Source: Scatophagus argus
Taxonomy: Eukaryota > Chordata > Actinopteri > Scatophagidae
NCBI RefSeq assembly: GCF_020382885.2
Contig: NC_058499.1
Location: 21,623,872-21,687,871 of the forward strand
Length of the DNA stretch: 64,000 nucleotides
Direction: 5' to 3'
In this document: positions 19,618 through 30,497 of the stretch, in pieces
Layout of the letters: every line of letters starts with the position of its first letter
How positions within the stretch are numbered: the stretch's first letter is position 1
Made by a program: the position numbers and the translations under genes
The notes under the pieces: generated by a model
Told to the model about the DNA's origin: nothing
Seen by the model: the letters and a program-made list of their open reading frames with translations, nothing else
The model's database searches: none

Positions 19618-21405
19618 ATGCCTTTATATTATAATTTGAAACCAAACGACATTCTGTACAGTGAGTCAACCAAATACCAGATAAAGAGGTTCCTGGGAGA
19701 GGGGTTTTTCGGAAAAGTGGCCAAATGCAAAAACTTAAGCACTCGGGAAGTGATGGCCGTGAAGATTATAAACAGACACATCGACTACTCAAAGGAGCGT
19801 GGCAAAGAAGAGGTGGCCATCCTCGAGAAACTGAGAAAGCTTGAACCAGACAAACATAATTTGCTGAAGATGCTTGATAGTTTTAGTTATTTGGGACATG
19901 ATTGTATAGTATTTGAAATGTTGGACATAAGTCTTGAGGATCTGGCGATTATGATGTACCCACTGCAATTGTCTGAGATCAGAGTAATTGCACAACAGAT
20001 GTTAGTGGCTCTGAATGCCCTAAAGAGCATAGATATGGTACATGCAGACATCAAGCCAGACAACATAATGCTGGTTAACCATAAGATGCAGCCCTTCAAG
20101 CTGAAAATGATCGATTTTGGCTTGGCTCAAAACGTTGCTGAATTGAAGCAAGGCAACAAAATTCAAGTGATTGGTTACAGGGCCCCTGAGGTCATTTTGG
20201 GCCTCCCACTGGGTGAGGCCATCGATATGTGGGGACTTGGCTGTGTTTTAGCGTTCGTGTACCTGGGCAAGCACCTGTATCCACTATACTCTGAATATGA
20301 GGTCATGAGAGTCATCATGCAGATGCACGGTCAGCCTGAAGATCACCTGCTAAATGCTGGAACTTATTCCAGGAATTATTTCATTAAGGACAACGACTCC
20401 CCTGATTCTCCATGGAGATTCAAAACAGTAGCTGAATACAAGCGTACAAAAGGTAGGGCGGAAACATGTACATGTACATGTAGCAGTGATTCTGCCACAT
20501 GTACATGTACATGTAGCAGTGATTCTGCCACGTTTAACAGCTTTGAGGACTTGGCCAGACCAGAAGAGAAGACTACTAGTGAGTATGAAGACACACGGGC
20601 CTTTTTAAGCCTCCTCAGACGCATGCTACACGTGGATCCTGAAAAGAGAATCACCCCCAGTGAAGCCTTAGGTCACCGTTTCATCACAATGAAACACCTT
20701 ACTCGTGACACTAACGACGACATGTATGTCGAATCAGTCTGTCAGACCATTAAAAACTGCCAGTTGGAGACGTCATCTGTTGAATTCGAGCCCCTTGTAA
20801 CATCAAGCGAAGTAATTAGTTGGCATGGACCTTCCCCTAATACTTCAGTCAGCTCAATTTCAACTAACAAAGAAACTGCTGAGGACACCGATAATGGACC
20901 ACAATGCACGGCTGCTGAAAAAATTGACAGGACCACAGCTACAGATGACATGGACAAAACATCAAATCCTGAGGCTGATAAGAAACCACCTGGCACAAAT
21001 GAGGCAGCTCCACCTGCCTCTCTCTTAAGTGAGAGAGGCAAAACATCAACACCTGAGGCTGATAAGAAACCACCTGGCACAAACGAGGCAGCTCCACCTG
21101 CCTCTCTCTTAAGTGAGAAAAGCAAAACATCAAATCCAGGGGCTGATAAGAAACCACCTGGCACAAACGAGGCAGCTCCACCTGCCTCTCTCTTAAGTGA
21201 GAAAGGCAAAACATCAAATCCAGGGGCTGATAAGAAACCACCTGGCACAAACGAGGCAGCTCCACCTGCCTCTCTCTTAAGTGAAGAGGAAACAGGCTTT
21301 GTTGAAGTCAGGTCCCGAAGGAAGTGGTTCAAGAGGATCCGCAAATTCTTCACCAGAATGTTCAAATCTTTTGATTGCTGCACAGAGACCACTGTTAAAC
21401 TGTAA
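19618..21405 (+). CDS. HIPK-like protein kinase (CMGC/DYRK group), intronless
   Basis: 595 codons without introns. Kinase domain about 22-355: glycine loop LGEGFFGKV (26-34), VAIK-type lysine K49, catalytic loop HADIKPDN (142-149), DFG at 166-168 and RAPEVILGLPLGEAIDMWGLGCV-like APE region from 188, closest to homeodomain-interacting protein kinases. All catalytic residues are present. The activation-loop Tyr of HIPK/DYRK kinases appears replaced (K181 by alignment to YLQSRYYRAPE). A duplicated CTCTCSSDSAT insert lies at about 283-305. The tail holds four 28-residue repeats (447 to about 556) and a basic C-terminus (RSRRKWFKRIRKFF). It could be a retrocopy or member of the fish-specific HIPK-like expansion. 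Targets are unknown. Confidence 0.85.
   Translation: MPLYYNLKPNDILYSESTKYQIKRFLGEGFFGKVAKCKNLSTREVMAVKIINRHIDYSKERGKEEVAILEKLRKLEPDKHNLLKMLDSFSYLGHDCIVFEMLDISLEDLAIMMYPLQLSEIRVIAQQMLVALNALKSIDMVHADIKPDNIMLVNHKMQPFKLKMIDFGLAQNVAELKQGNKIQVIGYRAPEVILGLPLGEAIDMWGLGCVLAFVYLGKHLYPLYSEYEVMRVIMQMHGQPEDHLLNAGTYSRNYFIKDNDSPDSPWRFKTVAEYKRTKGRAETCTCTCSSDSATCTCTCSSDSATFNSFEDLARPEEKTTSEYEDTRAFLSLLRRMLHVDPEKRITPSEALGHRFITMKHLTRDTNDDMYVESVCQTIKNCQLETSSVEFEPLVTSSEVISWHGPSPNTSVSSISTNKETAEDTDNGPQCTAAEKIDRTTATDDMDKTSNPEADKKPPGTNEAAPPASLLSERGKTSTPEADKKPPGTNEAAPPASLLSEKSKTSNPGADKKPPGTNEAAPPASLLSEKGKTSNPGADKKPPGTNEAAPPASLLSEEETGFVEVRSRRKWFKRIRKFFTRMFKSFDCCTETTVKL
20464..20529 (+). repeat. 33-bp tandem duplication inside the kinase gene
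   Basis: Two identical 33-bp units starting ACATGTACATGT, in frame, each encoding a Thr/Cys run followed by SSDSA. The unit itself contains ACATGT palindromes. Confidence 0.9.
20956..21290 (+). repeat. 84-bp coding minisatellite of the kinase tail
   Basis: Four in-frame copies of a 28-residue unit (KTSNPGADKKPPGTNEAAPPAS core). Copies 3 and 4 are nearly identical, suggesting recent expansion or gene conversion. Confidence 0.92.
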
Positions 21406-21658
21406 GTAACAGGTCATAAATCCCTCGCTCTCCATGTTAGCATAGAGGCCTATGGTGGCTCCATCATCCAACTTCAACTATACACGATCAGATTCCAAAT
21501 TACATCATCAGTGAATGATAGCAGCACTACTGTCCGGGATATTTTTGCTTCCCATTTGTCCAGTGGGAAGAAGCGGAGACGTACTTCATCTTTACATACA
21601 CTGATCAGTTACAACATTAAAATCACTGAAAGGTGATGTGAATAACGTTAATCCTATC
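21406..21658 (+). other. 3' flank of the HIPK-like gene
   Basis: Presumed 3' UTR; no ORF or clear polyadenylation signal recognised before the repeat that starts at 21659. Confidence 0.3.
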
Positions 21659-21895
21659 TTTACGATGCAATGTTCTGTGGGGAAACCTTGGCTTGCAGTA
21701 ATCACGTGGATGGGTGTGGCATGGTGATGCAATGGTTTGCACTGTTGCCTCATAGCCAGAGGGTTCCAGGTTTGAATCCCAGTCTGGACCCTTCTGTCCT
21801 TCCTCTTCTTCTTCTTCTTCTTCAGTTTGCATGTTCTCCATGTAGGGTTTTCTCCGGGTGCTCCGGTTTCCTCCCACGATCCCCCCACCCCCAAA
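21659..21895 (+). repeat. Interspersed repeat with tRNA-like B box, copy 1
   Basis: Starts TTTACGATGCAATGTTCTG and contains GGTTTGAATCC, which resembles a pol III B box, then a CTTCTT run and the TTCTCCGGGTGCTCCGGTTTCC block common in teleost repeats. It is about 90 percent identical by eye to 22770-23010. Confidence 0.75.
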
Positions 21896-22020
21896 AAAAA
21901 TCAATTACTATGTGATGTTGTATTTCATTGCTAATTTTCCTTGAAAAATATATAACATAATATATAATAAATAAAAAAATTTAAAAAAAAGGATTTTTCT
22001 GAATTCCAAAGAACGAACTT

Positions 22021-22419
22021 TTGTATTTCAGATTACTTTTATATAACAATTTAATTAAAATAGCACAAGAAGCTGTTCCTTACGCATACAGAAAGAACCG
22101 ATCCACAGAGGATGCCATATCTTCTGTGGTCCACACAGCTCTCACCCACCTAGAGAATAAAGACTCCTATGTCCGCCTTCTCTTCGTGGATTTTACATCT
22201 GCCTTTAATACAATCATTCCACAGGCACTGATCCACAAGATCAGTGCTCTTGGACTGAGCTCCACCCTCTGCAATTGGGTCTCGGACTTCCTGACGGACA
22301 GGCCGCAAACCGTGAAGATCCATGATATGTCCTCCTCCCCCATCACCCTCAGCACTGGCTCTCCCCAGGGCTGTGTGCTGAGTCCCCTCCTGTTCACCCT
22401 GCTCACACACGACTGCATA
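22021..22419 (+). pseudogene. CR1/Rex-type LINE reverse transcriptase fragment
   Basis: An open frame with [32 protein letters not shown] (motif A) and [20 protein letters not shown] (motif B). It breaks off at the solo BEL LTR before the catalytic YADD/FADD motif. The 5' and 3' remainder is absent. Confidence 0.85.
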
Positions 22420-22769
22420 TGCATAACACAGCCAATGTCCAGACACTACTGATTGTGTTCCAGGTTTATTAGGCTTACATACAGTCAACTCAAAAGTACT
22501 CACTTTAACCATAACGCTTAAATCTGACCTGTGAAGTTATACACCATGGCACGCGTACAAGCCTGTTAAACCACCAGCGTGCGCGGATAGTGACAAAGGG
22601 CCACTATATTAGTCAAAAACCGTGTGGATTCCCGAGCGTGCACCACCACGCTGATTAACCCACCTCCCTATATAGACTCAAACCATGGCCTAAAATAGAT
22701 ACTGCCACCTACTGGCAGAAATGCATACAACACTTGTGAACATAGAAAATAACCAATTTGGCTCCTACA
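22420..22769 (-). mobile_element. Solo BEL/Pao LTR
   Basis: 350 bp matching the LTR at 2777-3065, with the same TATA-like CTATATAG and AATAAA signals, plus about 60 bp in the middle that the other LTR lacks. It interrupts the RT fragment on its left and meets the interspersed repeat on its right. No target duplication is visible. Confidence 0.85.
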
Positions 22770-23129
22770 TTTACGATGCAATGTTCTGCGGGAAAACCTT
22801 GGCTTGCAGTAATCACGTGGATGGGTGTGGCATGGTGATGTAATGGTTTGCACTGTTGCCTCATAGCCAGAGGGTTCCAGGTTTGAATCCCAGTCTGGAC
22901 CCTTCTGTCCTTCCTCTTCTTCTTCTTCTTCTTCTTCTTCTTCTTCAGTTTGCATGTTCTCCCTGTACCTGTCTGGGTTTTCTCCGGGTGCTCCGGTTTC
23001 CTCCCACAATCCAAAAAACATGTACATTAGGTTAATTGGCTATTCTACATTGCCCCTAGGTGTGAGTGTGTGAGTGTGTGGTTGTCTGGTCTTGTGTGTC
23101 AGCCCTGCGACTGACTGGCGACCAGTCCA
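22770..23129 (+). repeat. Interspersed repeat with tRNA-like B box, copy 2
   Basis: Same family as 21659-21895, but longer: it continues through ACATGTACATTAGGTTAATTG and a TGTGAGTGTGTG tract to GGCGACCAGTCC, the usual tail of this teleost repeat. Confidence 0.75.
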
Positions 23130-23222
23130 CACTGTAAAAAGTCCTTCAATGGTGCAGTCTATAGGAATTTATTTTAAAAAAGTATATTTCTTCCAATAAA
23201 TAAATTAATTAATTCCCTTTTT
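23130..23222 (+). repeat. Terminal inverted repeat, left (CACTGTAAAAAGTCC type)
   Basis: About 90 bp starting CACTGTAAAAAGTCCTTC, nearly identical in inverted orientation to 32191-32275. The CACTG start and length suggest an EnSpm-like family different from the one ending at 16139. Confidence 0.8.
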
Positions 23223-24050
23223 TTAAATTTATTTAAGTTACACATGAGTAAAAAGTGTGAATGTTTTGGTAACTTATTATTATCTATCATAAAATTGATT
23301 TTACTGAACTTCACAATAAATTGCTTCCACAAAATGCTTCATTTCCAGCTTTAGCCAGTTCCCCTTGAGGTATGTCCCTATGCTACAAAAATTATTCATC
23401 ATTATAAGATTTGGGATAATTTCTCAGAGCATCTATTCAAAAAATCACTGACGTTTCATCAGTACTGACATTTCAATATGCCAGTTGTCCTGGGGGCGCC
23501 GACACCATTGCTAGTCAATACTTTGCTGCATTCTCTGTTGCATGTGGAAGTGGGAAACTTCAAACATTAAAATGTGGCTGCTGAACTGCACAATCAGGCA
23601 TAATTTGTTGTTCTTCTGCTGCGATTGGTGAAAAGATTGGTTTAACATGGCTCACTAAAAGGAACCTTATCAATGGCATCAATTTTTTCAGTGCCCATAA
23701 TGTGAATATGCTGTATAGAAAGTGTGGGGTCATACTTCTCACAGTACCTATGTTGCCTGAAGGCAACGTGACAGAGGAAGGTCCTCAGCCTTCTTTGTTA
23801 TGCTGTCACTCATGATTGAACGGCCCTCTAAGCAGATGCCACGCCCCCCACGTCAGATCAGGGCAAAAAGTTTGAAACTGACCTGAAAGTGAACAGCCAA
23901 AAAAAAAAAAAGTTCTGAAACCCGAAAAGATTTGAAAGATTTGGTATTTTTGCGTTTTAAGTTCAAAATCAAAATTTCAACTTTCAAGTTCAAATCTTTT
24001 TTTCAAATGAATGAAACTTTTGCCCCTGATTTAGCTCCATACCTCTGACA
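23223..24050. other. No gene seen
   Basis: AT-rich sequence with short ORFs on both strands, none recognised. A minus-strand 68-codon ORF at 23560-23766 has no recognisable domain. Confidence 0.3.
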
Positions 24051-24305
24051 CATGCAGACAAGCCATCAAGCCAGACAACATAATGCTAGTTAACCATAAG
24101 ATTCAGCCCTTCAAGCTGAGACTTGTGGTTCATACAGTTTCCGAAATGAGGCAAGGCAACAAATTCAAAGACCAAGACTCCCCTGGTGCTCCATGGAGGC
24201 TCAGTACAATACAGTCTCTATGACATACTTAAGATCTGCCCAAAAGAAAAGGATGCCACTGAGTGCAAGGACAAACAAGCCTTTTTAAGCCTCCTCAGAC
24301 GCATA
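24051..24305 (+). pseudogene. Internally deleted copy of the HIPK-like kinase
   Basis: Four collinear blocks match the gene at 19618: 24051-24118 (catalytic loop, around residues 142-163), 24145-24172 (GNKIQ region), about 24172-24212 (NDSPDSPWR region) and about 24260-24305 (RAFLSLLRRM). Segments between them are missing and the frame is broken. The homology ends abruptly after 24305. Confidence 0.85.
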
Positions 24306-27300
24306 TTAGTTTTACGCATGCTTCATTGTATTTCCCTCACTTTCAATATAATACTCTACCATTTTCTCCCCAAGGAAACTCCTACAGGTAAACAGCATGT
24401 GTCTCTGAACCCGCTTCCCCAGGAGCTTCATGTGCTCCCACACAATCCCTCTCTGATCCATAGAGAAAGGACCAACATTTGGTCCAGGTAGACACTTACT
24501 TACAGTTACAGCCAACTCATAAGCTGCAATGAAATGGGGAGATACATGATGAGTTAAACAATTTTAAACTTAAGTTCAGACTAACTGTAATGATGATGAG
24601 GTGTGGCTGTGTAAATCAGTAGTGTAGGTGACTGCATGGGTGTAATGGCTAATGTTGGGTGCATGTTTACAATGCGTTAACACAAAATAAAGGAGAAGAA
24701 TGGAGCATGCAGGTCTGGGTGCAGGTACTGACGAAGAAGTCCTCTAGTGTCTGAGGAGGTGGGTAAATGGACATACTGGCCGGGTGTTCTCAGTCAGCTT
24801 AATGGTCTCAGCTCCACCCATGGTGAGGACCTGTGAGAGACAGTACACAGCCTCCAGGCCCATTCTCTGTGGCTGTCACAGACACACTGAGTTTAAATCT
24901 CTGTTTGCTGGCCTGCCCTGACAGGGTGGTGCTCTCTTTCTCCCCTGGGAGGCAAAGGAAAACTTGACAGTGTCAGTCACATTTTTGAATAGATGTGAAG
25001 AAATATAGAATGGCAGTTTTAATAAAATATCTTTTTTTTTTTGCTAACTTTTTGAAACCGCTTCCTTGGCTTGATGAAAATGCATTTTGTTACCAAATTG
25101 ACAGAGAAACCTTGCTCAAAAAGAAGCCAGCATAGAGATGGAGAACATATTGAGCAGAGATTATCAGGGTTACACTGGATGTCTGCGACTCTAGATGTCT
25201 GACAGAAAAGCTCTTATTTACTTGTATTGTTCCTCTGGGATTTTACGGATGAGTTATTTTTGACTTTCTTAATCCCGTTAATTAGAGAGATGGAGTCCTA
25301 AGAATAACAGTAAAGTGAGATAAAAACCAAAGTGAAACATTTTTAGAATGACCCTCAACCAAAATAAATCATTTTAAGGCAACAATAAAAGAAGCAACAA
25401 GGAAAAAAACAAAAAACAAAATCAGGCATGAATGACTCACCACCTCCCATTGTCCCTTCTGTTGTGTGCTTTGTGATAAAGAATATCCAGCCAGAATGAA
25501 AAAAAATACTTAGAGTGACAAGAATATATTATATATAATATATATATATAATAACAAAATGTCTCTATGATTTATGTAGTGCAACACAAATACCAGTAAT
25601 GCTTCATTTCTTAAAATCTTCCTTTTTGGAGTCCAGTTGTGATTTTGTTTCAACATGGTTCATTTCTGTGCTTTTATTTGAACTTTTATTGAACTACATT
25701 ATCATGAAAGGAGGATATTTTGTCCACCTCATTTAAGCAGATTTAGTTTAAACGTAAATATCAGGACCACCCAATTGAACTGAACATCCCCGAGGGATCT
25801 GTAGAGGTCATGACAGCTTTGGCTATATTCAATGAGACAAAGCAAAGCAAAGTGTGGCAATGTACTGTATCTCTAAGGCAGCCTCACAGTGCAGCCCATC
25901 TAACTGTTTCTTACTCATGATGTGCGTGAACTCTGTGCAGATGCACAATGAACAAAAGCTTGTGCAAGATAATATGCTTTCTATACCTTTGCGGTCTGAC
26001 TTATGCAGGGCATTCTATTTTGCACCACGTATGACAAGAAGGAAGAAAATCAGTTAGTTGTTAGAGTTATAGAGCTCAAAACAAGTACAGTTGGAGAAAC
26101 CTTTGCTCCTGTATTTCTTTGCAGCAAAATACAAGCTCACAGGTCAACTCTACACGTCCTTAAGGGAGTTCATTCTTTTTATAAGACCGAACTCTGACTG
26201 GGTCTCACTGGTGATATTTTTGCAGAGGGTAGCAGTTTTCATGCAATTTACTTTCTTATGCTGGAGAGCTGTTGTATAAATTCTAATCTCATGGTTAACA
26301 AGGGCCTTGTCACCTCTCCCTGCCATAGCATATTGGGAACTGACACCACAGATTCCCTTAAAACCAGATTTTCCTATGATTTTGCCAGGCTGACTGTTGC
26401 ATAATTTAAATGACACGGGATGATCTTGTGTTAGTTCTTTGTGCTCATACTTGTCTCTGCACACTGACTTGGGCTGCTCATTATAGCAGCCCCCCCAGGT
26501 CCTCATAGATAAAGAAATGTGGTCACTGATAGAGCCAAGACTTAAAACATTATCAGAAATGAGTACATTTGATTTTACTTCAAATCTGCTGCTTACAAAA
26601 AAAAGTGAGACAAATGATTGAATGAAATTGTCAGAGCCCAAGACAATAAAAGCTAGGAAAGCTGTAAATAAAATGCTTGATGGTGCTTTCAGTTGACTCA
26701 AATAATAACAAAGATATAATGCCTATGATATGCGTGTATATTTATAGTGATGTACTTCATGTAAATTACCAAAATATATATATTTTTTTAATGGTGAGTC
26801 ATGTAGTTCCCCATGTCATCTATCCTGACAGATAATGGTTATGGGTCTCTATAAGAAATGGCATCATTTAAATCCAGAGCCTAAAATAGCAATAACAAAT
26901 AAATAATACGCTGTACAAATAATACACTACTTGGGATCAATTCGATTTTTTTTCAGCTCAGTCTCGAAGACTCAAGAGAGTGTGACATCTATATTTAAGT
27001 GCATTTGAATTCTTTGACAAACTGAGGTAAGGTCTGATTTGAAACATTTAAAACATTTTGGAAAATAGCAGGATGGATATTAGGTAGAACCAATACATAA
27101 AAACATATGCTTATTTATTATATTTCCTAAACACTTGACAGTCATAGTTACTTGAAATTACGTCAGTGATATGATTTTTCTGAATTTAAAGTATCTTGTT
27201 AAGGAGTTAGTAGCACCCCTAACAATTAACAACAGTTAATATACAGTATATAATATTCTAACTCATGAAAGAGACCATTTATAAATATGTAATATTTGTT

Positions 27301-27642
27301 CAGTCTTTGGAGTATTTTTTGTAAATTACGAAGCTTGTCTTTTTAATATTATTAGTAAGTTTGCTCAGCTAACCATTTCAAAGTTTACATCATCTCTGTA
27401 TTAGCATTTTGTATTAGTGTACAAAAGTCTTGTATCATCAGTGAACAGAGAAAATACAAATACAAATCATAGGCAGGTAGTTTAGATAAATTTACCAGTA
27501 ACAGACCCTTGTGGCACACACTGGGGCCTTTCTGTGATCTTCATTTGCTACAAATTGTTCATACATCCATAGCAGCACTCTGAAGCATCTCATATGGCAC
27601 TCCACTTAGTGGTTCCCGTATACTGCATGTAAGAGTTACCCT
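24306..27642. other. Mostly unannotated AT-rich sequence
   Basis: No firm gene. A minus-strand open stretch at about 24835-24955 (translated ..STTLSGQASKQRFKLSV..) is bounded by splice-like signals but is not recognised. A minus-strand 183-codon ORF at 26150-26701 begins with a hydrophobic segment but matches no family I know. A TA-rich tract lies at about 25526-25554. Confidence 0.3.
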
Positions 27643-28589
27643 TTAAGTGCCAGGATATAACTGCTTATCCAGCAGATTTGACATTTCCATCCAGGATAAA
27701 TCCCACTGCACTTCCGTTGCATCCTGCTTGGTTGCAGGAAGCTCCATGGCCGGCAGGGCTTCTTTGGAAACTGGCCAGCAACTACGAGTGCAAAACATCT
27801 GGTACCTTCACACAAATATGATCATAAGTTAGGCATTTGTGCAGCAGTGTGTACACAGGTCATTAGACAGATACAACACAAGATGTAGCGACTAACCTGT
27901 AGTGACGAACCAACCAAACAGTGAGAGGAATGAAGAACAGAAGTACCAGACCGCATGAAAGGATGATCCATTTCCAAGAGCCTGATGAAGAGAACAAATA
28001 ATATTTATATGAATGTGTCAGCAACAAAGATGTACCAAACAGTGCACCTCCACTACACTACATGATGTCGTCTAATTTCTCATTAATAGTTGCAGTCACA
28101 CCAGGAAACCCTTTGGATACGGCATACGGTGATCTGATTCACCAGATGCTACAAAACACACTAGAGTTGAAAACACAACTGATATTTTGCTTTTATTCTT
28201 GTAAGAAAATGTAAATACATAATCAAAATTACCCCTTTAAATTTAATTTCTGTTCTGCATAATAAACCTCAAATATTCATCTTCCCATACAAGTGAAAAC
28301 ATTTTCAGCTTAAACAACATGAGGCATATTACAAATGCAGGACAAAAATTAATAAATGGTTTCAGTACATAAATATGTTAATAATAATGACATATGACAA
28401 TAATGACTTATTAGAAGGTAGAACTCTTTGCTTCATGCAGTCATTATTATTGTGCTTACTGTCACTATCATTCTTATTGTTATTTATTAACTCCCCAAAC
28501 TAGTCAGTAGATGTGTTAAGAATCTGAAATAATTTTACCATGAGTGGGATCTGCTGTTCCATCTGTTGATGTGAAGGTGCCATGTTGTT
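27643..28589 (-). CDS. Unknown single-pass membrane protein, last three exons (predicted)
   Basis: Not recognised. Three phase-compatible minus-strand exons can be drawn. 28589-28539 (51 nt) gives a Thr/Ser-rich stalk (HGTFTSTDGTADPTH). 27981-27897 (85 nt) gives a hydrophobic segment of about 20 residues between Trp-Lys-Trp and Arg-His-Tyr, a transmembrane helix. 27781-27643 (139 nt) gives a 45-residue tail ending in a TAA. All introns are GT-AG and phases agree, but the first acceptor has a weak pyrimidine tract. Layout stalk-TM-short tail fits a type I receptor. Upstream extracellular exons are not found before the SAMD3-like remnant. It may be a real host gene cut by rearrangement, or a chance prediction. 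Confidence 0.35.
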
Positions 28590-29267
28590 CTCAATTTAAC
28601 TGCCCACCAAGCAAGAGCTGTGAAGCAAAGAAAACAAAAAAACATATTACATTATACCCTTAAAACATGTGACATTAAAATAAAATACAGGGACTCCTGA
28701 CCACAGCATTTGGGACCAAAGAACTTCAACTTATTAAGTGCACAGTACAGTACACCTTAGTGTGGATTAAAACATTTACCATAAAACGGTTTATGTACTT
28801 GAACTTCTGACATGCAGCCTTAACAATTAAACATTCATCTCACTCATTCATTAAGCTCTGAAAAACACAACAAAAGGGCCATTTATGAGTGTGACGTCAG
28901 CCTTTGACCAACTAGCTCAGAAGTTTGTTTTTGAGTGTCATGAATCTGGAAGAAGGCTTTGGGCGCAACATGTCAATTCCCACAGACAGTCCCACAAACA
29001 CCTCAAATGTTTTGCAGAGCTGGGGTGGATAGTGCAGGTTCAGAGTATATTTCATCCCCAGAAGCAGACAACATGCCCTGGCCAGATCGCCAAGATCAGT
29101 AAGAACTGGGATTCCCTCAATGACGATTCCCACTGCATCTGGCTCATGGCAGACATATGTCTGCATGTTGTGCGTTTTCAAATGCTCGTGAACACTGTTC
29201 TCCGTTTTTCCCTGTATGACATATAAAAACAGAACAATAAGTGGCAACAGAGAACAATCGGCAAAAG

Positions 29268-29838
29268 TGTCAGGATAGGTCGGCGTCACTGACGCAGAAG
29301 CCCGGATGCAGAGTCAAATAGGCGCAGCCAGGCGAGGTGGAGGTCCAAAAACTATAGTCTTTATTTAGGATAACAAAACCTAACTCAAAAAACACACACT
29401 TACTGTGTCTTAGGATCTGTGAATATCTGTGGCTTAAGTCCTGACAAAAACAGGGCAGGGCAGGGCAGGGCAGGGCAGGGCAGGGCAGGGCAGGGCAGGG
29501 CAGGGCAGGGCAGGGCAGGGCAGGACTAACAATAGAGCCTGGCTTGACCTGGGTGGAAAAACGCAGACGCACAGACAAAGGTGACTGGGAAGACAGGGAC
29601 TAAATAGACATGACAACGAGACACAGGTGACACACATCAGGAGGGAGAAAGCAATCAGGAAAACTAAAAGCAAAGCTACATGAAAACAGGGCACACAGGG
29701 GAAGAGACACTTTCAAAATAAAACAGGACATGACAAAAACCTTGAACATAATACATGGAAACACAAGACACACATGGAACATGACACATGGACTCAAAAA
29801 TCAAAAACAAAGCATAACCAAAAACAACAGGCATGACA
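29268..29838 (-). mobile_element. Solo Gypsy-type LTR
   Basis: 571 bp running TGTCAGGATAGG...GGCATGACA, with an AATAAA signal on the minus strand and 5-bp direct repeats AAAAG at 29263-29267 and 29839-29843. No internal coding part, so it arose by LTR-LTR recombination. Confidence 0.85.
29451..29525 (+). repeat. (CAGGG)n pentanucleotide array within the solo LTR
   Basis: Fifteen tandem CAGGG units without interruption. The G-runs lie on the plus strand and could form G-quadruplex structure. Confidence 0.95.
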
Positions 29839-30458
29839 AAAAGCCTTCAATAAAATCACACATTAAAAGTTCACTATATTTTAATCGGTATGACATTAAC
29901 CTACATATGCAATGCAGTATAATTAATTTAAACCATTATGTTACCACTTTTGACGTTATGAAAATGATGACATACATTATGTTTTCAGTCCAATTTACAC
30001 TGCTAGTATTACAGTTAATAGAAAACTGATTAGAAATCCTTCAGTATTTTATTACCAGAGATAATATCCGATCAATAAAAATTACTTCACTTTGATTTGG
30101 CCATAGACTAAAGTGACTTTGTGGGGTGTGTGTCAGACCGACTGCAGTTCTTGAGCATAATTTTTAAATCAGCTGCATCAAGTTTAAAAGTTTCAGAGCT
30201 CTACAATGTGCAGCCATCTCCTTAGAAATGAAGAGTGTAGCTTTTTGTTGCTTTTCAAACTATACTTAGGTAGCAGTCAGAGATGAGCTCTTGCCCACTC
30301 TCTTCCATGTATTCAATGAGGCATCTCAGCATCACGTCTCTCTTCTTCACCACAGAGATACTTGGATCCAAGAGTTAATAAGTGAATAACAAAAAACTGA
30401 ATCTTGCAGGCAATATAACCATAAACATACAATGTAGGTATTACCTATTTTTTATATA

Positions 30459-30497
<39 letters not shown>

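Noticed and set aside
20742..21392. 216-codon minus-strand ORF opposite the kinase tail
   Set aside because: Antisense shadow of the in-frame minisatellite; repeats keep the opposite strand open too.
21780..22950. CRISPR-like or regulatory CTTCTT arrays
   Set aside because: Simple trinucleotide repeats inside an interspersed repeat of an animal genome.
24760..24960. Possible exon (STTLSGQASKQRFKLSVSV) on the minus strand
   Set aside because: Splice-like borders but no partner exon in phase and no recognised family; recorded only as part of the unannotated stretch.
26150..26701. 183-codon minus-strand ORF with hydrophobic start
   Set aside because: No family, no splice context, low-complexity AT-rich setting; kept out of the gene list.
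29434..29694. Repetitive ORFs (PALPC repeats)
   Set aside because: Translation of the (CAGGG)n array.
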